From: Silene conica
Taxonomy: Eukaryota > Streptophyta > Magnoliopsida > Caryophyllales > Caryophyllaceae
Direction: 5' to 3'
Length of the DNA: 64,000 nt
Assembly (NCBI GenBank): GCA_029255685.2
Contig: CM055312.2
Coordinates: forward strand, 24,274,203 to 24,338,202
A program made the position numbers and the translations under genes. The notes under the pieces are model-generated. The model did no database searches and was not told where the DNA came from. It saw nothing but the letters and a program-made list of their open reading frames with translations. Shown one piece after another: positions 46,380 through 58,825 of the stretch. Positions within the stretch are counted from its first letter, which is position 1, and each line of letters starts with the position of its first letter.

Positions 46380-47400
46380 TAAACTCATATGACATATGAG
46401 TTAACAATCTGAAATTTGATTTCTAACAGATTTAAGGCCACTCGACCGAGTACATCAGAGAACTCGACCGAGTACCTCGTACTCGACCGAGTACCTCGTA
46501 CTCGACCGAGTACCTCGTACTCGACCGAGTCCGTAAAGGTAATCAAGCGAATAACATTGATCATTGGCAAAATCCAGCCTCTGCCTGATGGGTACTCGAC
46601 CGAGTACCTTGAGAACTCGACCAAGTACCTGGTACTCGATCGAGTAGACGTCAAGTACTCGATTGAGTACATCCTAGGGAGAGAATTTTGTTTTGTTTCC
46701 ATATAAGGCTGGATAACATTATCCAGACTTGGGGATAGCATGTCATGATTAGTATCTAATTTATATCTATGCATTAATAGATTGATGTTTCTAGTTCTAT
46801 ATACGATGTTACGAATATGTTTGGTTTGATTTACGTGTTACTTCGTCACGTAGGTAATGTCTTAAAGGTGAACTTTGGGGACAAAACATCTGTTAATAGG
46901 GATAGATAACATCGCGACAAAGTTTGATGAAAAGGTGGCCTATTGTACATTTCTTACGCAGATCGTGTGTTGTATTCGTGCTCGTTTGATGTAGTCCGTA
47001 CGTTTATTTATTAGTAATGTCACTTTACCTTTAGTAATGTCGTGTTACTTGTTAGTGGTGCATTGAGATGGTAGTTGGTGATATGGCAGTATGTCGTATA
47101 AGTGATAAGAAGTCGTGGATAGGTACGCTGGTGTTTGGTTTTGGTTGATTGATGGTAGCATGTGGTACCTTATAGTATCTTTGATGTTGTAATATAGCAT
47201 ATATGTGTGATTGGTTTTCGTGGCATAGATATGGGGATATTTGTTGCGATTATGGTGTACTTATAGCGGTTGTGAGTTCATATATAGGAGGAGGGTGGTT
47301 ATAATCTTTGTTGGCTAGTATACCCCGATAGTTCGGAAATTCTCGTTCATGGGAGTGTAAGAGAACTTCGAGGACGAAGTTCCTTTTAAGGGGAGAAGAC
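46380..47400 (+). mobile_element. 3' internal end of a gypsy-type element with palindrome array and polypurine tract
   Basis: Ends in ttcgaggacgaag and then ttaaggggagaagac, the usual chromovirus pattern directly before a 3' LTR beginning TGCAATACCC at 47401. No coding motif is present, so only the non-coding 3' region survives. A 46709-46726 inverted repeat (CTGGATAA/TTATCCAG) follows an ATATAAGG word. Confidence 0.55.
46441..46670. repeat. Array of ACTCGACCGAGT palindromes
   Basis: Nine CTCGACCGAG-type words start at 46441, 46463, 46482, 46501, 46520, 46595, 46616, 46635 and 46658. Within the two clusters spacings are 22, 19, 19, 19 and 21, 19, 23. Two related words occur in the adjoining LTR near 47528 and 47554. 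Confidence 0.88.
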
Positions 47401-48580
47401 TGCAATACCCACCATTTAGGGACCCGTTAACCGATCTTTAATCGCAGTGAATCTTTATTGAGAGACAGAAGGGAAAGCCGAGCATGCCTTAGAAAGAGAA
47501 TACTTGATCTAGTACGAGGTACTCGGCCGACGCGAGTAATAGGGGTACTCGACCGAGTACGTCTGGACCAATGCAACGGGTTAATAATTTTGACGGAATT
47601 TATAATCTAAATCATCATTTTCTAAAATCATTCCGTTAATATTATGAACCTTAAACAACCCCTATCCATATTCCTTCATCTCTCACGACCCTCTTGTACC
47701 CTACCAATATTTCATCGCGGAAATCATAGCTTCAGTTGGAATCAGCGAGTTGGGCTACCTTTGTCGTCGGCATTTAGAAGACTGCCGGTAAGTTCGTAAT
47801 CATAGCAGTTTGTTCTTTAGTTGTATCGTTTGGGTTAGTAATGAGTAATAATCTCTTGTTGTAGGAATTATGTAGGAGATGGTTTGACTCCGTCATTTGT
47901 TGTGTTGCGATCGATTGGCGAAAGGTAGGTTTTGCTACCCAGTTAGTGCTAGTTTGGTTTGATGATTATATGACGATGCATGGTTGTTTTACTATGATGG
48001 TGTCTTGTGTTGAGGTATTAATTATGATTGTGGGACCATTGTCAGACGATGGTTCCCCCCTCGTGCCCCATCACTAGAGGATGTGAATATTAATGATCTA
48101 GGAACGTTCGTTACGACGAGCGGGGCTTGGGTGGCAAGACTGCGGTCCTCACTGGTGGTGTGGATTACCTGTTGCGATGGGTAATCCTGCCGATAAGGCT
48201 ATATGTTGCGATGTGTAGTAGGTCACTAATTGATATGTGAATTTGGAGGTTGTTGTCTTATGCTGCTTTGTACATTTTCATGTCGATGTATTTGTTTTGT
48301 GAGCCTGTTATGACCTTGTTGGTGTTGTGTGTATTTTTCTCTCTTCTTGTCTGTTTCTGCGGTGAACCATTTGATATTGCCGGCAAATGGCGAGCAGTCA
48401 GATGTTTTCAGGTGTATTGTGGTTGTTGTGGGTTTAACGGTTGGGTTGGAACGATGGCATGATATGAGTGTACCGGTAGTAGAGGTCTAGTCTTCACTAG
48501 TTATGTCATCCAAGTTATTTTTATATTGTTTCTGATGATGTAACATTTGTAATGAATTATTTTTTTAAAATAATGTTTAA
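47401..48580 (+). repeat. Partial or complete LTR of the gypsy-type element
   Basis: Starts TGCAATACCCACC after the polypurine tract. The right end is not identified; a candidate is gatgatgtaaca at about 48533-48544, and the Mutator-like element begins at 48581. No partner LTR is in the window. An ORF at 48250-48462 is rich in Cys/Leu and unsupported. Confidence 0.5.
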
Positions 48581-49682
48581 AAATAAAGTATTTATCAATT
48601 CGGTTTGGAACAAAATTTATTTATTGAAATAGGGCCCACCTAGGATTGGGATTTCCAAACCAACATAACCATCATCTTAACCTATCAGCTATCATCCGCA
48701 TCCTCTCAACCTTTATCCCTTCAACAACTCCAGCGACTGACAACCTCGTCTCCGACCGCCCCACCTCCGGCGAATCCCTCGCTATAAAACCCCACCTCCG
48801 ACCAGCCCTTTCCCTCCTCCAGTTTTCCTCTTCCTCAATAACAACAATCCTGACACCCACCCTCCTCCAACCCCGAAACCCAAACACAACTATCTCTAGA
48901 TTTGGTACAAAACCGAACAGGCCCCCACCTCCATGTAGACAACTTGAAGCTTCTCCATATTTTCTGACCACCTCAAGCCCATTCCGATCACCACAACCTC
49001 ATATTAAATTTTCCATACCACAATAAGGAGATCTCGTGGTGATAGGTAAATAATAGATCACAATATATTAACTGATTAAAAATATCAACTACTCTTCATC
49101 TCAATAATCTCGACTAATTACAGTACATGAAGAAAAAAAATTAGGAGAATTTTGTTTACCGAACAAATCGATTGTTAATGGAAATTTGATTAGCCACTCT
49201 TAATTTAATACGAAGTATAATGGAAACTAATTTGGGGAGATTGACAACTGGAGAGGTGTTTAGTAAAGATGATGGTGATCCATCGCAGTATTAATAACGG
49301 TATTCGATGCCGACGTTTATAGAGGTGGCTGACCCCGATACTTTTGATGGTAGTCCGTCGATAGTGTTGGATGGTGGTCGACCCTGACATTGAAAACAGG
49401 GATCGACACATTCGTCGACAGCGGTGTGCTGACACTAGTTATGGTGGAGACGTAGCATCAATAATAGTGATGTACAACCGTACAGGGATGATGGTGGTGG
49501 TTACTGGTGGATTTTTTGTTGGACCCGATGGTCATTGAATGGGTATGAGGTCTCTAATGGTGATGGGTAAATCAGTAAATGTGTTGGTTGGTTGGTCTTT
49601 TAATTTGGCTTTCCCAATCCTAGGTGGACACTAATTTGACAAATTGTTTTGATTCCAAACCAAAATGACAAATATTTTATTT
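48581..49682. mobile_element. Mutator-like element with about 74-base inverted ends
   Basis: 48581-48654 and 49609-49682 are inverted copies, about 75 percent identical by eye; shared words are ggtttgga and ccacctaggattggga. No transposase is encoded. The target duplication is not clear. The interior 48650-49025 is GC-rich compared with its surroundings and has a 126-codon frame rich in Pro/Ser/Thr. Confidence 0.6.
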
Positions 49683-49689
49683 CTGCACA

Positions 49690-51419
49690 TCTATATAATA
49701 ATATAAAAAGGCTAGATTGAGTAACTATTGCCTATTAGAATGACACGTGGCAAAATAATACAATTACATGATGGACTAATAATTAATATAATTACATTGT
49801 GTACTAAAAAACTGTAAAATAGAAAAAAAAAATAGAACACGAAAAGACAAAGTTGTAGTGAGTTAATCACCCATCTTATTTAACATTTATTTCCCTAACA
49901 TTATTTATTTCATCTCATAATCACGATATTTATATTTTCTTTAATACCAAACTTTTCATACTTTTTATATTTTTAAAGACTAGATTGAGTAGCTATTGCC
50001 TATTAAAATAACACGTGACAAAATAATATAATTACATAATGGATTAAAAATTAATACAATTGTATGGTGTATTAATAAAAATTAATACAATTACATGGTG
50101 TATTTTATATATTAACATAAAAGGTTATATTGAGTTGTATTGCCTATTAAAATGACACGTGATGGAATAATATAATTACGTGACAGACTCTATATAATAA
50201 CATAAAAAGGCAAGATTGAGTAGCTATTGCCTATAAGAATGACACGAAGCGGAATAATATAATTACGTGATGGACTAATAAAAACTAATACAATTACATG
50301 GTGTATTAATAAAAATCAATATAATTACATGGTGTATTAAAAAAATTGTAAAATAGAACACGAAAATACAAAGTAGTAGTGAGTTATGACCCATCTTATT
50401 TAAACATTCATTTCTTTAATATAATATGTTAATAAATTGATTAAACTCTTTATATTACTTAACACCAATAATTTTCATTAACATTTTTTGCTATTTAATT
50501 CATCTCTTGAGTTTCTCGACAATCAATTATCTAATTTAATAATGCCACAATATAAATTAAAATTTAAAATAAATACGGAAATTTATGGTTATGTAATGTC
50601 TATAAAAAATTAAAAACATAGTTTCTATTCACTTTATTTATGTAATATCTATTGCCACGGGTTTCTATGTAGTGATTATATTTTATGGTTTAATTTGATT
50701 ATTTTATGATAGTGAGTATTTAAAATTAGTGTTGAGTGTTGTTGTTGCGGTGGTATCCAATAAAATATATTTTATTTTGTTATGATGGTTTTATAATCAT
50801 TTGTTGTATCTTTGAATTCATGTTTTCCATTTAGTGTAAGTTATATATTTTCATGTAACAATGTTTTAATTTGTTTGTCAAGTTTTTGCCATGTTGATAC
50901 TTTACCTTTTGGCCAAAATATTTTTTTATATAAACTTTAATTTAAAGCATCATGAAATGTATGTGAATGCAGATAAGGCAAAACATCACGTGGATAATTT
51001 GAAAAGGAAATAGATACAAAAGACACGAAGCTGAGGTAAAATTAAAGTTACAAAAAGCATGGTAAAATTTTTAAGTTATGGATGTATTGTTTTATTAGAA
51101 GATTACTCGAATAAATGAGCGTATAAATTAATGAGTTAGACAGTTTTCGGTGCAAATTTTAGATAACTATTTTGTGTATTTTTTGTAATTAATAAAAAAA
51201 ATATGTGTCTTCGTAATTTAAACTATTTACATTTTAAAAAAAATACGTAATTGTCTTGTAATATAAATAGTAAATTTATTGTACTATAGATTGTAATTTG
51301 TGCAAAATTTGTTATTCATTTATATTCAAACATTGGTGTCAATTTTATGAATAAAAATAAACGTCAAAATTCTAAGAAAACAAAGAACTAACCTGTGCAT
51401 TGCACGGGTAACAAAGCTA
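49690..51419 (+). mobile_element. Non-autonomous Helitron
   Basis: Starts TCTATATAATAATATAAAAA and ends with a hairpin (CCTGTGCA/TGCACGGG, 51391-51407) then CTAG at 51416-51419. Bases outside are A (49689) and T (51420), the canonical Helitron AT target. No Rep/helicase ORF. The first approximately 90 bases are repeated in diverged form near 49975, 50105 and 50189. Confidence 0.83.
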
Positions 51420-52920
51420 GTATTATATTAAAACAAACTCCAACTTCCCCATTCGTCGCCACGTGTCACACCATATTCGACTGTCACGTGTCACACTTTA
51501 TTCGAACGCAACATGTCATATTCGGGTGTATTAATATACGATATATTATAGTCGATATAAGTTGGGTATTAATGTGAACAGAATAATTAAAATATTAATG
51601 GACATTGAAACGAAATTGAAATATTAATTAAAATATTAATGGACATTATTCTTCTCTTTCAGAATAATTTTGAAATTGAAATGAAATTGATTACATTGAA
51701 ACGTGTGATCAATATGAGAATCAATTTCATTTGATTCAAAAATAAGTGTTGATCATTAATGTGAAATGAATAATTATGTTATTGTAAATAAATTTGAAAT
51801 GAAATTAATTCTAAATTGATATAACATTTCAACTTAGGCAAATTATATGATGATAATTAGCAAAATAAGTAGTGTCCATTAATACAGAAGATATAAGATT
51901 TTAAATTAGGCAAATAGTATATGACGTGTCCATTAATACAGAATAATGTAGAAATTTCGAGAATAATTATGAAATCATGAAATTTTTTGAAATTGTGAAT
52001 TGATTCTGAAATTGGATCATAGAATCTCGGGTGTGAAACATGAATAATTGTCGAAATAAATGGAGCATTAATATATTACGGAAATTATTCATGATTCCAT
52101 AATTATTCATTTCACATTAATCCTTTAATATAATATATGAATTGTCCATTAATACCGTTAACTTTTCTACACCTACATGTGACTGGTGAATGAGATGATT
52201 AAGGAAGATTTAATAGATGAATACTTAGTGTGTTTAATTAGGCTTTAAGTTAGGAAATTTACGTGTAATAATATGATGATTATTGGCCAAAAATAAGTGT
52301 ATTAATACGATATATGATTCTCGAAATAAGTGGAGCATTAACATATTACGGAAATTATTCACGATTCGACAATATATATGGAGCATTAATATATTACGGA
52401 AATTATTCACAATTCCATAATTATTCATTTCACATTATTCCTTTAATATAATATATGATTTGTCCATTAATACCGTCGACTTTTCTACAACTACATGTAA
52501 CTGGTGAATGTGATAATTAAGGAAGGTTTAATAGATGAATATTTAGTGTGTTTAATTAGGCTTTAAGTTAGGAAATTTACGTGTAAGAATATGATGATGA
52601 TTGGCTAAAAATAAGTGTATTAATACGATATATGATTCTCGAAATAAGTGGAGCATTAACATAATACGGAAATTATTCACGATTCGACGATATATGATTC
52701 TCAAAATAAGTGGAGCATTAATATATTACAGAAATTTAATCAATTTTATTTTTTCCGTAAATATTTTATCATATATCGGAAATTAATATATACCTAATTT
52801 GAAATGATATTATAGGCGATATTTAATAAAGTTTCTTTTTACCGTTTCTAAACATTCAGAAAATTCAGAAAATTCATCCCCTTCTTTCTAAAACCGTTTT
52901 TTTAAACTAATCTGTATATT
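51420..52920. other. AT-rich DNA with a diverged tandem duplication
   Basis: About 1.5 kb without a gene. Bases about 52070-52370 are repeated at about 52385-52690 (shared words include aaataagtggagcattaa and ttcatttcacatta). Short segments such as tccattaatac recur through the whole stretch. Confidence 0.65.
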
Positions 52921-54035
52921 ATGGCTCAAAGCACCATGGTCACCAAGTTCAGCAAAATCAAACTCGAGGATCGGTATTTCAATGTCCGCGCGAAGGTCAT
53001 TTGCAGATAGGAACATCCTGATCTCTACAACAAGAAATTCGATGTCATTTTAATGGATGATGAGGTTTATTTTATCTTTAAACTCACGTTATTTATACTC
53101 CCATATTACAATATTGCAATACCAATCCAATCAACAAAGCAATATTCACGTAAAACGAAATATTAAACAAATTATTACTAAGATTATACGAATAATTAAT
53201 TCGTGTTTGTATCCTTTGTTTACCTCACACTTTATGATTACACGATAACTTCTATTTATTTTTTTCTTTAACCTTACTTTTCTTATTTCTTTAATTACAG
53301 TCCACCACAATTCAAGCAACAGTACAGAGGGGATTAATTAAAAAATTACAAAAAACCATTGAGGAAGGCAAATAATACAATTTTACCAACATGTAGGTTT
53401 CCGAAAATATGGGTTCGGATGTTACTAGAGTCTCTGTAAACAGTATACATCGTTTATATTTCAGTTTCACAATGCGTGCTGACCAACGCGAACTCCAATT
53501 ATTTTACATCCAGGCTTTCGGTTTAGTAATTAAGTTCCAAGACATCTTGGACAAAAAATGTTTCCGTTTGCCATTACTTGGGTATGAAATACAAAAACTC
53601 ATTATTATTAATATCAATTCATTATTTGACATAGTATATATTATTTTTGGTTGTTTAATTTTTTTTGTATGATTTAGTTATTAACGTACATTTTATCGGA
53701 TTACAACTAAAACTAAAATTATAACATATGTAATTGGAGAGTTAACAGGATGTTCAAAAGTTACTTTGTCGAAGAACAAAGGTGAAAAACTGAGAACCGT
53801 TGAACTGGCTGATTTAAAGTAAGTTTATGCACCATTTTTAGGTTCAATTTTTTTAATCCACACCTTATATTATTATTCTCTAATCAACTATCATTCAACT
53901 TTCACATACAACAAAACGGTGTTGAAACAGTATGGGGAGACTACATTGATGAGTTTCCATTTGTTGAAAATTGGCACGGTTCTGAGCCCATGATTTGCAT
54001 TATGCAAAATGTTCAGCGTACAACCTATAATGGTA
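52921..54035 (+). pseudogene. RPA-like (OB-fold) gene fragment, broken
   Basis: Exon-like pieces at 52921-53064, 53301-53581, about 53730-53818 and about 53914-54035 are separated by introns with GT donors. Translations include KLEDRYFNVRAKVI and ILMDDE, then STTIQATVQRGLIKKLQ, then IGELTGCSKV with LRTVELADLK, and WGDYIDEFPFVENW with EPMICIMQNVQRTTYNG. This order matches plant RPA70-like/DUF223 OB-fold proteins, which are also carried by plant Helitrons. In-frame stops (TAG after VICR, TAA and TAG near 53370-53400) show it is dead. Host or Helitron origin cannot be decided here. Confidence 0.65.
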
Positions 54036-54790
54036 CGAGTATTATCTTATTTTTTCGTATATTTTATAATATCGATTACTTATTTAATAATTAAAAGTTA
54101 CCAGTCTAATATATTTGCACTAAACAGAGTTTAAGAAGTTGACTCAAAACATAATATCACGTAGTATTTGCCAGTTGCCATATCAATTCACTTAAAACTA
54201 CACTGATTAATAAACCGGACTATATATCATAATATTATATCATACAGTACACCTCATGTTTTATCCACCAAACATCATGATCTACTCCAAAAATCAGTTC
54301 GACATAAGATTAAGTACACGTTAGGATCCTCACAATTTTCACAGTTCACAAGAATATATTGAGTGATAGACCGTCTTGATATCAGTCCACCTCATCATTT
54401 ATCCTCTAGACCCTAAGATCCACTCCGAAAAGCAGTTGTGTATAAGGGTTATGCATACTCGAACTTCATATTTTTCACAATTCACAGAACTTCATATTTA
54501 TCCTCTAGATTCTAAACTCTAAGATCCACTCCATAAATCAGTTCAACATAAGGCGCACCTCGAGCTCCTCACAATTTTCACAATTCACACTTACACCAAA
54601 AATTGCCAAACAATCAACATCGAATTAAATTAAACCCTATGGTGATCGTTTCTTTTCATATATACTTGCACTTTATCAAATAGAAAAAGATGGATGATAT
54701 CGTCTAAAATATACTCATAACATTACGCCTCCGGTCCAAAAAATATATACTTAAGATATACTCAAAATATTGAGTAACGTTACCACCCGT
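54036..54790. other. AT-rich DNA with three diverged tandem units
   Basis: No gene. At about 54245-54590 three units of roughly 100-125 bases share atttatcc, taagatccactcc, cagtt and tcacaattcaca in the same order. Confidence 0.6.
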
Positions 54791-56500
54791 TGATGGCCGG
54801 TTTTTGTCGTCAATTCCGGCACCAAAAACAATTTATAAACTCCCAAATTAAGTAGTATAATTTAGGGTCGAACCCAAAAGACGGTGGGGAAGTTGTATGT
54901 TTAAGTTCTAATTCAAGCTCGAGTTGGGGTAATAGGTTTGTGATTGATTAACAACTACTAAAGATAAATTAAAGCAAATGTGTCAAGATGAAATCGATGA
55001 ATAAAAGATACTAAGGTGTCGGGGGTACTAAGGTAGGTTGGTAAAGAATCATGCAAGGGAATCTAAGGTCTCCACTATACTAGGCCTAGGTTTGTCTCGT
55101 CTATCGATTTGACTCACCTAAAGTCGATCCTTATCCTAGCTTTCGCTACAAACAAGGTCAACCTAACATACATACATGTTCATGAAAGCCCTAGACTATC
55201 ATCAAAGGCCAACAACAATTCGAATCATGTCCAACCGTCGTTGAGACATTTCATCAAACATATAACATGCACAAATGAAAACCTAGCAAAGAAGAGAACC
55301 AAATCCTAACCCTAAACAAGATTCATAGCTATCAACAAACCAAAGCACACCCCTAACCCTAGTAGGGGAACTACTCACACATGGCTAACATAAATATGTA
55401 AACAAATGATGAGGAATTGCTAAACATGTTGGATTAAGTAAGAGTAAACAATAGAACAAGCAAAACTTAAAGGAAATGCAAAGACAAAGTAAAGATGAAG
55501 AAGATTATACCATCAACTAAGGAAAAGGAAATGACTTGGATGACAAGTTGAAGGATTCTTTCAAATCCTCCAAAAATACAACCCAAATAATCCTCTACAA
55601 TTGCTTAAAAACAAACCCAAGGAGAATCCTCAAGAGAGATTAACTAACAATGAAAGATTAAGTAAAGATCTAAAGAAGATTAAAATAAATTAGAGTGTTT
55701 TTGAGTCTAAGTGTTGAGTAATGCAACAGTAAAAAACCCTAAAAAAGCTTAAGAAATGCGTAATAAGTAATGTCTTATAAAATGATACAAGTGCGGGTTT
55801 ATATAGTGCGTGAAAATCTGAAAAGCGACTCCCAGCCGGTCGACCGGCTGCCGGTCTGGGACCGGCTGAGAGTCCAAATATGGACTTCTGACATATTCTT
55901 CATATAGCCATGCTTCCCAGCCGACCGGCCGGCTGCCGGTCTGGCACCGGCTGGGAGGCCAAATCTTCACTTCTGAATTTTTTCTTCATATTTCTTCAAG
56001 CACAGGTCCCCTCAGCCGGTGGACCGGCTGCCGGTTGTCCACCGGCTGGGACCCCTATTTGAGTAGTCTGCCCAAAATACGTAATTCTTCAAAATCTTCA
56101 AAATGGCAAAGTATAGGATATGCATCCCAGCCGGCTGACCGGCTGCCAGTTGGCCACCGGCTGGGAGCCTTTTCTTAAGGGCCTGGAAACTTCTCGCATT
56201 TTTGTCAAAATCTCGTGTCAAGGCTCCCAGCCGGCCGACCGGCCGCCGGTTGGGGACCGGCTGAGAGGGCCTGGGAATGACCTTTGCCAAATCCTTCACA
56301 TTTTCTTCACAATTCGCTCTAAATCCGGCTCGATTTCTCCCGTTTCTTCGCCCCCGCCGTAATACCTACAAAAAGTGGATAGAATAGGAATATACGAGGC
56401 AACGGACGTAAAAACACCCAAAGACACGCAAATCGAGGTCGATTCGTGACCGAAAATAAAGAAAACGTAAAGAAAATGATGACCAAAATGGAGCTCATCA
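54791..56500 (-). repeat. 3' LTR of the Athila-like element
   Basis: 1710 bases, TG...CA. It carries five CCGG-rich modules (55833-56265) in a region that is otherwise AT-rich. The possible 5-bp target copy at the outside is CCCGT (54786-54790); the partner is beyond the window. Confidence 0.9.
55833..56265. repeat. Five CAGCCGG...CCGGCTG modules in the LTR
   Basis: Each module is about 36 bases, starts CAGCCGG, has a central ACCGGCTGCCGGT-like part and ends ACCGGCTG. Starts are near 55833, 55918, 56013, 56129 and 56228, so they recur about every 85-120 bases. In the third the outer arms CAGCCGGTGGA and TCCACCGGCTG are perfect inverted repeats. Two or more modules are repeated in the other LTR from 63781. 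Confidence 0.9.
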
Positions 56501-58825
56501 GAATTCCCCACACTTAAACCTTACTCGTCCTCGAGTAAGAGATCAAAGATCTATATAACCCTTATTAAAAACAAAGAAACAACTAACTAAGCTACCTATA
56601 AGCCGAATCGGGTTTAGCTACACCCGTAGCCCTTTCAACTCACAATTTGACATTCATGAGGGAGAATGCCCTATTGCAAGGCAAGTAAGGTCTTGCTACA
56701 AAACTTTTGATGCCAACAAGTAAAAACAAAACACGTATAGACAAGCAACAATGCATCAGAAAAGAAAGAAAATCGCTTGCCTCATTCAAGCGGCGGAAAA
56801 CAACTAAAAGGGAACATATTCAAAATCGTAAACTCCCTCACAAATATCAATTCTACAAGTCACTAAGGCAAGAAGAATGACAACAAAACACCGCCAAATC
56901 ATGCTAAACTAGGCTACTTTCATAACCGTTATCCAAATACTTTTGTCAAGGGCGATCAGATGGAATGGAATGATAATCCCCGCAATGCTAAAGGCAAAAG
57001 ATACAACAAGTCTAGATTCTTCACAAATTAAAGGTCATGGGTCGTCCCAAGATCGGCAAAACGGCAAGGCAAAATTGATTTTTTAGAATGAAATGCTCAA
57101 ATCAATACAAAATGGTGGATTACAATCAAAATTTGACCTCATTCAAATTTTTTTTCATTTCTTTTTCATGCCATGAGTTTGGATGGGGTTTGTCCCACGC
57201 GTGCTAATGTCCTTTGCTTTCGCCAATCGCTTATTAGGCAACCGGTTAACCTCTAGACAATAGCTTATCGGGGTGACAATCACTCTGTCTTTGGGCGGTC
57301 GAATTCACAACCAAGTGGGAAGCCAACTCAATGACTACCCTCCAAAGCACATCGAAGTGGTACGCCTCCACCAAAACAACATGTTCTTATTTCTTTTTCA
57401 TTAACCATTTTTTTTTTCTTTTCTTTTTCACTTGAGGCTTCTTTTTTTCTTCTTTCAAAACATTTCCACTTCTTATGATCATTGACAAGAGCATTCCAAA
57501 TTTATTCATGAAAGTTATTTTTGGGTTGCCAAACCGTCAAGTCGAACAAGGTCACCAAGACAAGATAATCAAAACCACTTCACATCACGGGGGTGGACAA
57601 GGTGACTCACATGCAAACCCTTGACTTGGTATTGGACCATGGTCAGAAAGATACTAGAAAAGCATGACCTAGGGTGTTTTAAAAATCATTCTAAAAGACA
57701 AAGTCATAAGTAGAAGAATTATTTGCAACGGCCTAAACGATTTTGTCAAAGTTCTCAATTAGGCATTTTCAAAACATTATCCTAAATGCAACTATATGCC
57801 ATGAATGCAACTAATATAGACATGTTATAATGAAAGTGAAACTATCAAACTACATGTCAAACAAAGCTAATGCATCTCCTAACAGCACGAAAGCACACAA
57901 GCCACACACAATCTCCACAATGTACTCCACATCCTCCAAATACAAGCCCATCCTCCTCATTTGCAACAAAAGAATGAAAATGAGAGTAAAATAGAGGTTG
58001 GAACGATCATACCGTGGTATCTTCAAGATCCAAAGCGGTGCTCAAGCGGGTGTTACCTATGCGAAAGGAGAGAAAGCAAACACAAGTATATACAATTCTA
58101 CACTAATAAGGTAAAAACATGTTTTTGAATTTTTCAAATTTTTCGATTTTTTTTGGTATTTTTGAAGTTTTTCATACTTACAAAAGCAATCAAATATTCA
58201 CAAGGTGGATATTTTCCCTCCCCACACTTAAGATTTACATTGTCCTCAATGTAATAAAGTGCAAAGGGGGAAATGAAGCAAAAGAACGAAAACAACATGT
58301 TTTTGGCTTTTTTGAAATTTTTGAGAAAATAAAAACTTGTTTTTGTATTTTTTTGAAATAAACGGTTCTTCCTCCCCACACTTATTTATATGCATAATGT
58401 GAGGAGGAAAACCGGAAAATAAAGAACATATTTTTGAAAGTTTTTGGTTTTTCAATTTTTTTTTGGATTTTTGATTTTTAAGAAGGCATTAAAAACAAAG
58501 GTAAACAAAAGAAAAGAAAAACTAAAAACTAGACTAAAAGCAAACTAAATGCTCTAAACTACATGTATGCAATCTATATGTGACAATATGATACAAAAAT
58601 ATAAATCTAATGCATCTAAATGAATGCAACTATATGCATCTAAACTAATGATGTGAAAACATGAAAACTAAACTAAAACAAACTAAGTAAACTAAACTAA
58701 CTACTCTAAATGCATGCTGTAAAGAAAATGCAAACTAAATCGAGATTTGGATTAAGGGAGTTACTTGCTTTGTTTTGGATTTTTCCGTGGGAGCAAAGTC
58801 ATCCATCAACCACCTCCAAAGGTGG
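56501..58825 (-). other. Internal non-coding region with repeated polypurine-like sites
   Basis: About 2.3 kb with no supported gene. The minus-strand word TAAGTGTGGGGA, part of the polypurine tract next to the LTR, occurs again near 58220 and 58373. T-rich and A-rich runs occur near 57150, 57400 and 58440. Short ORFs here are AT-rich noise. Confidence 0.6.

Noticed and set aside
46416..46774. ORFs with repeated STRYSVEF / DRVPRTRPST peptides
   Set aside because: Translations of the ACTCGACCGAGT array.
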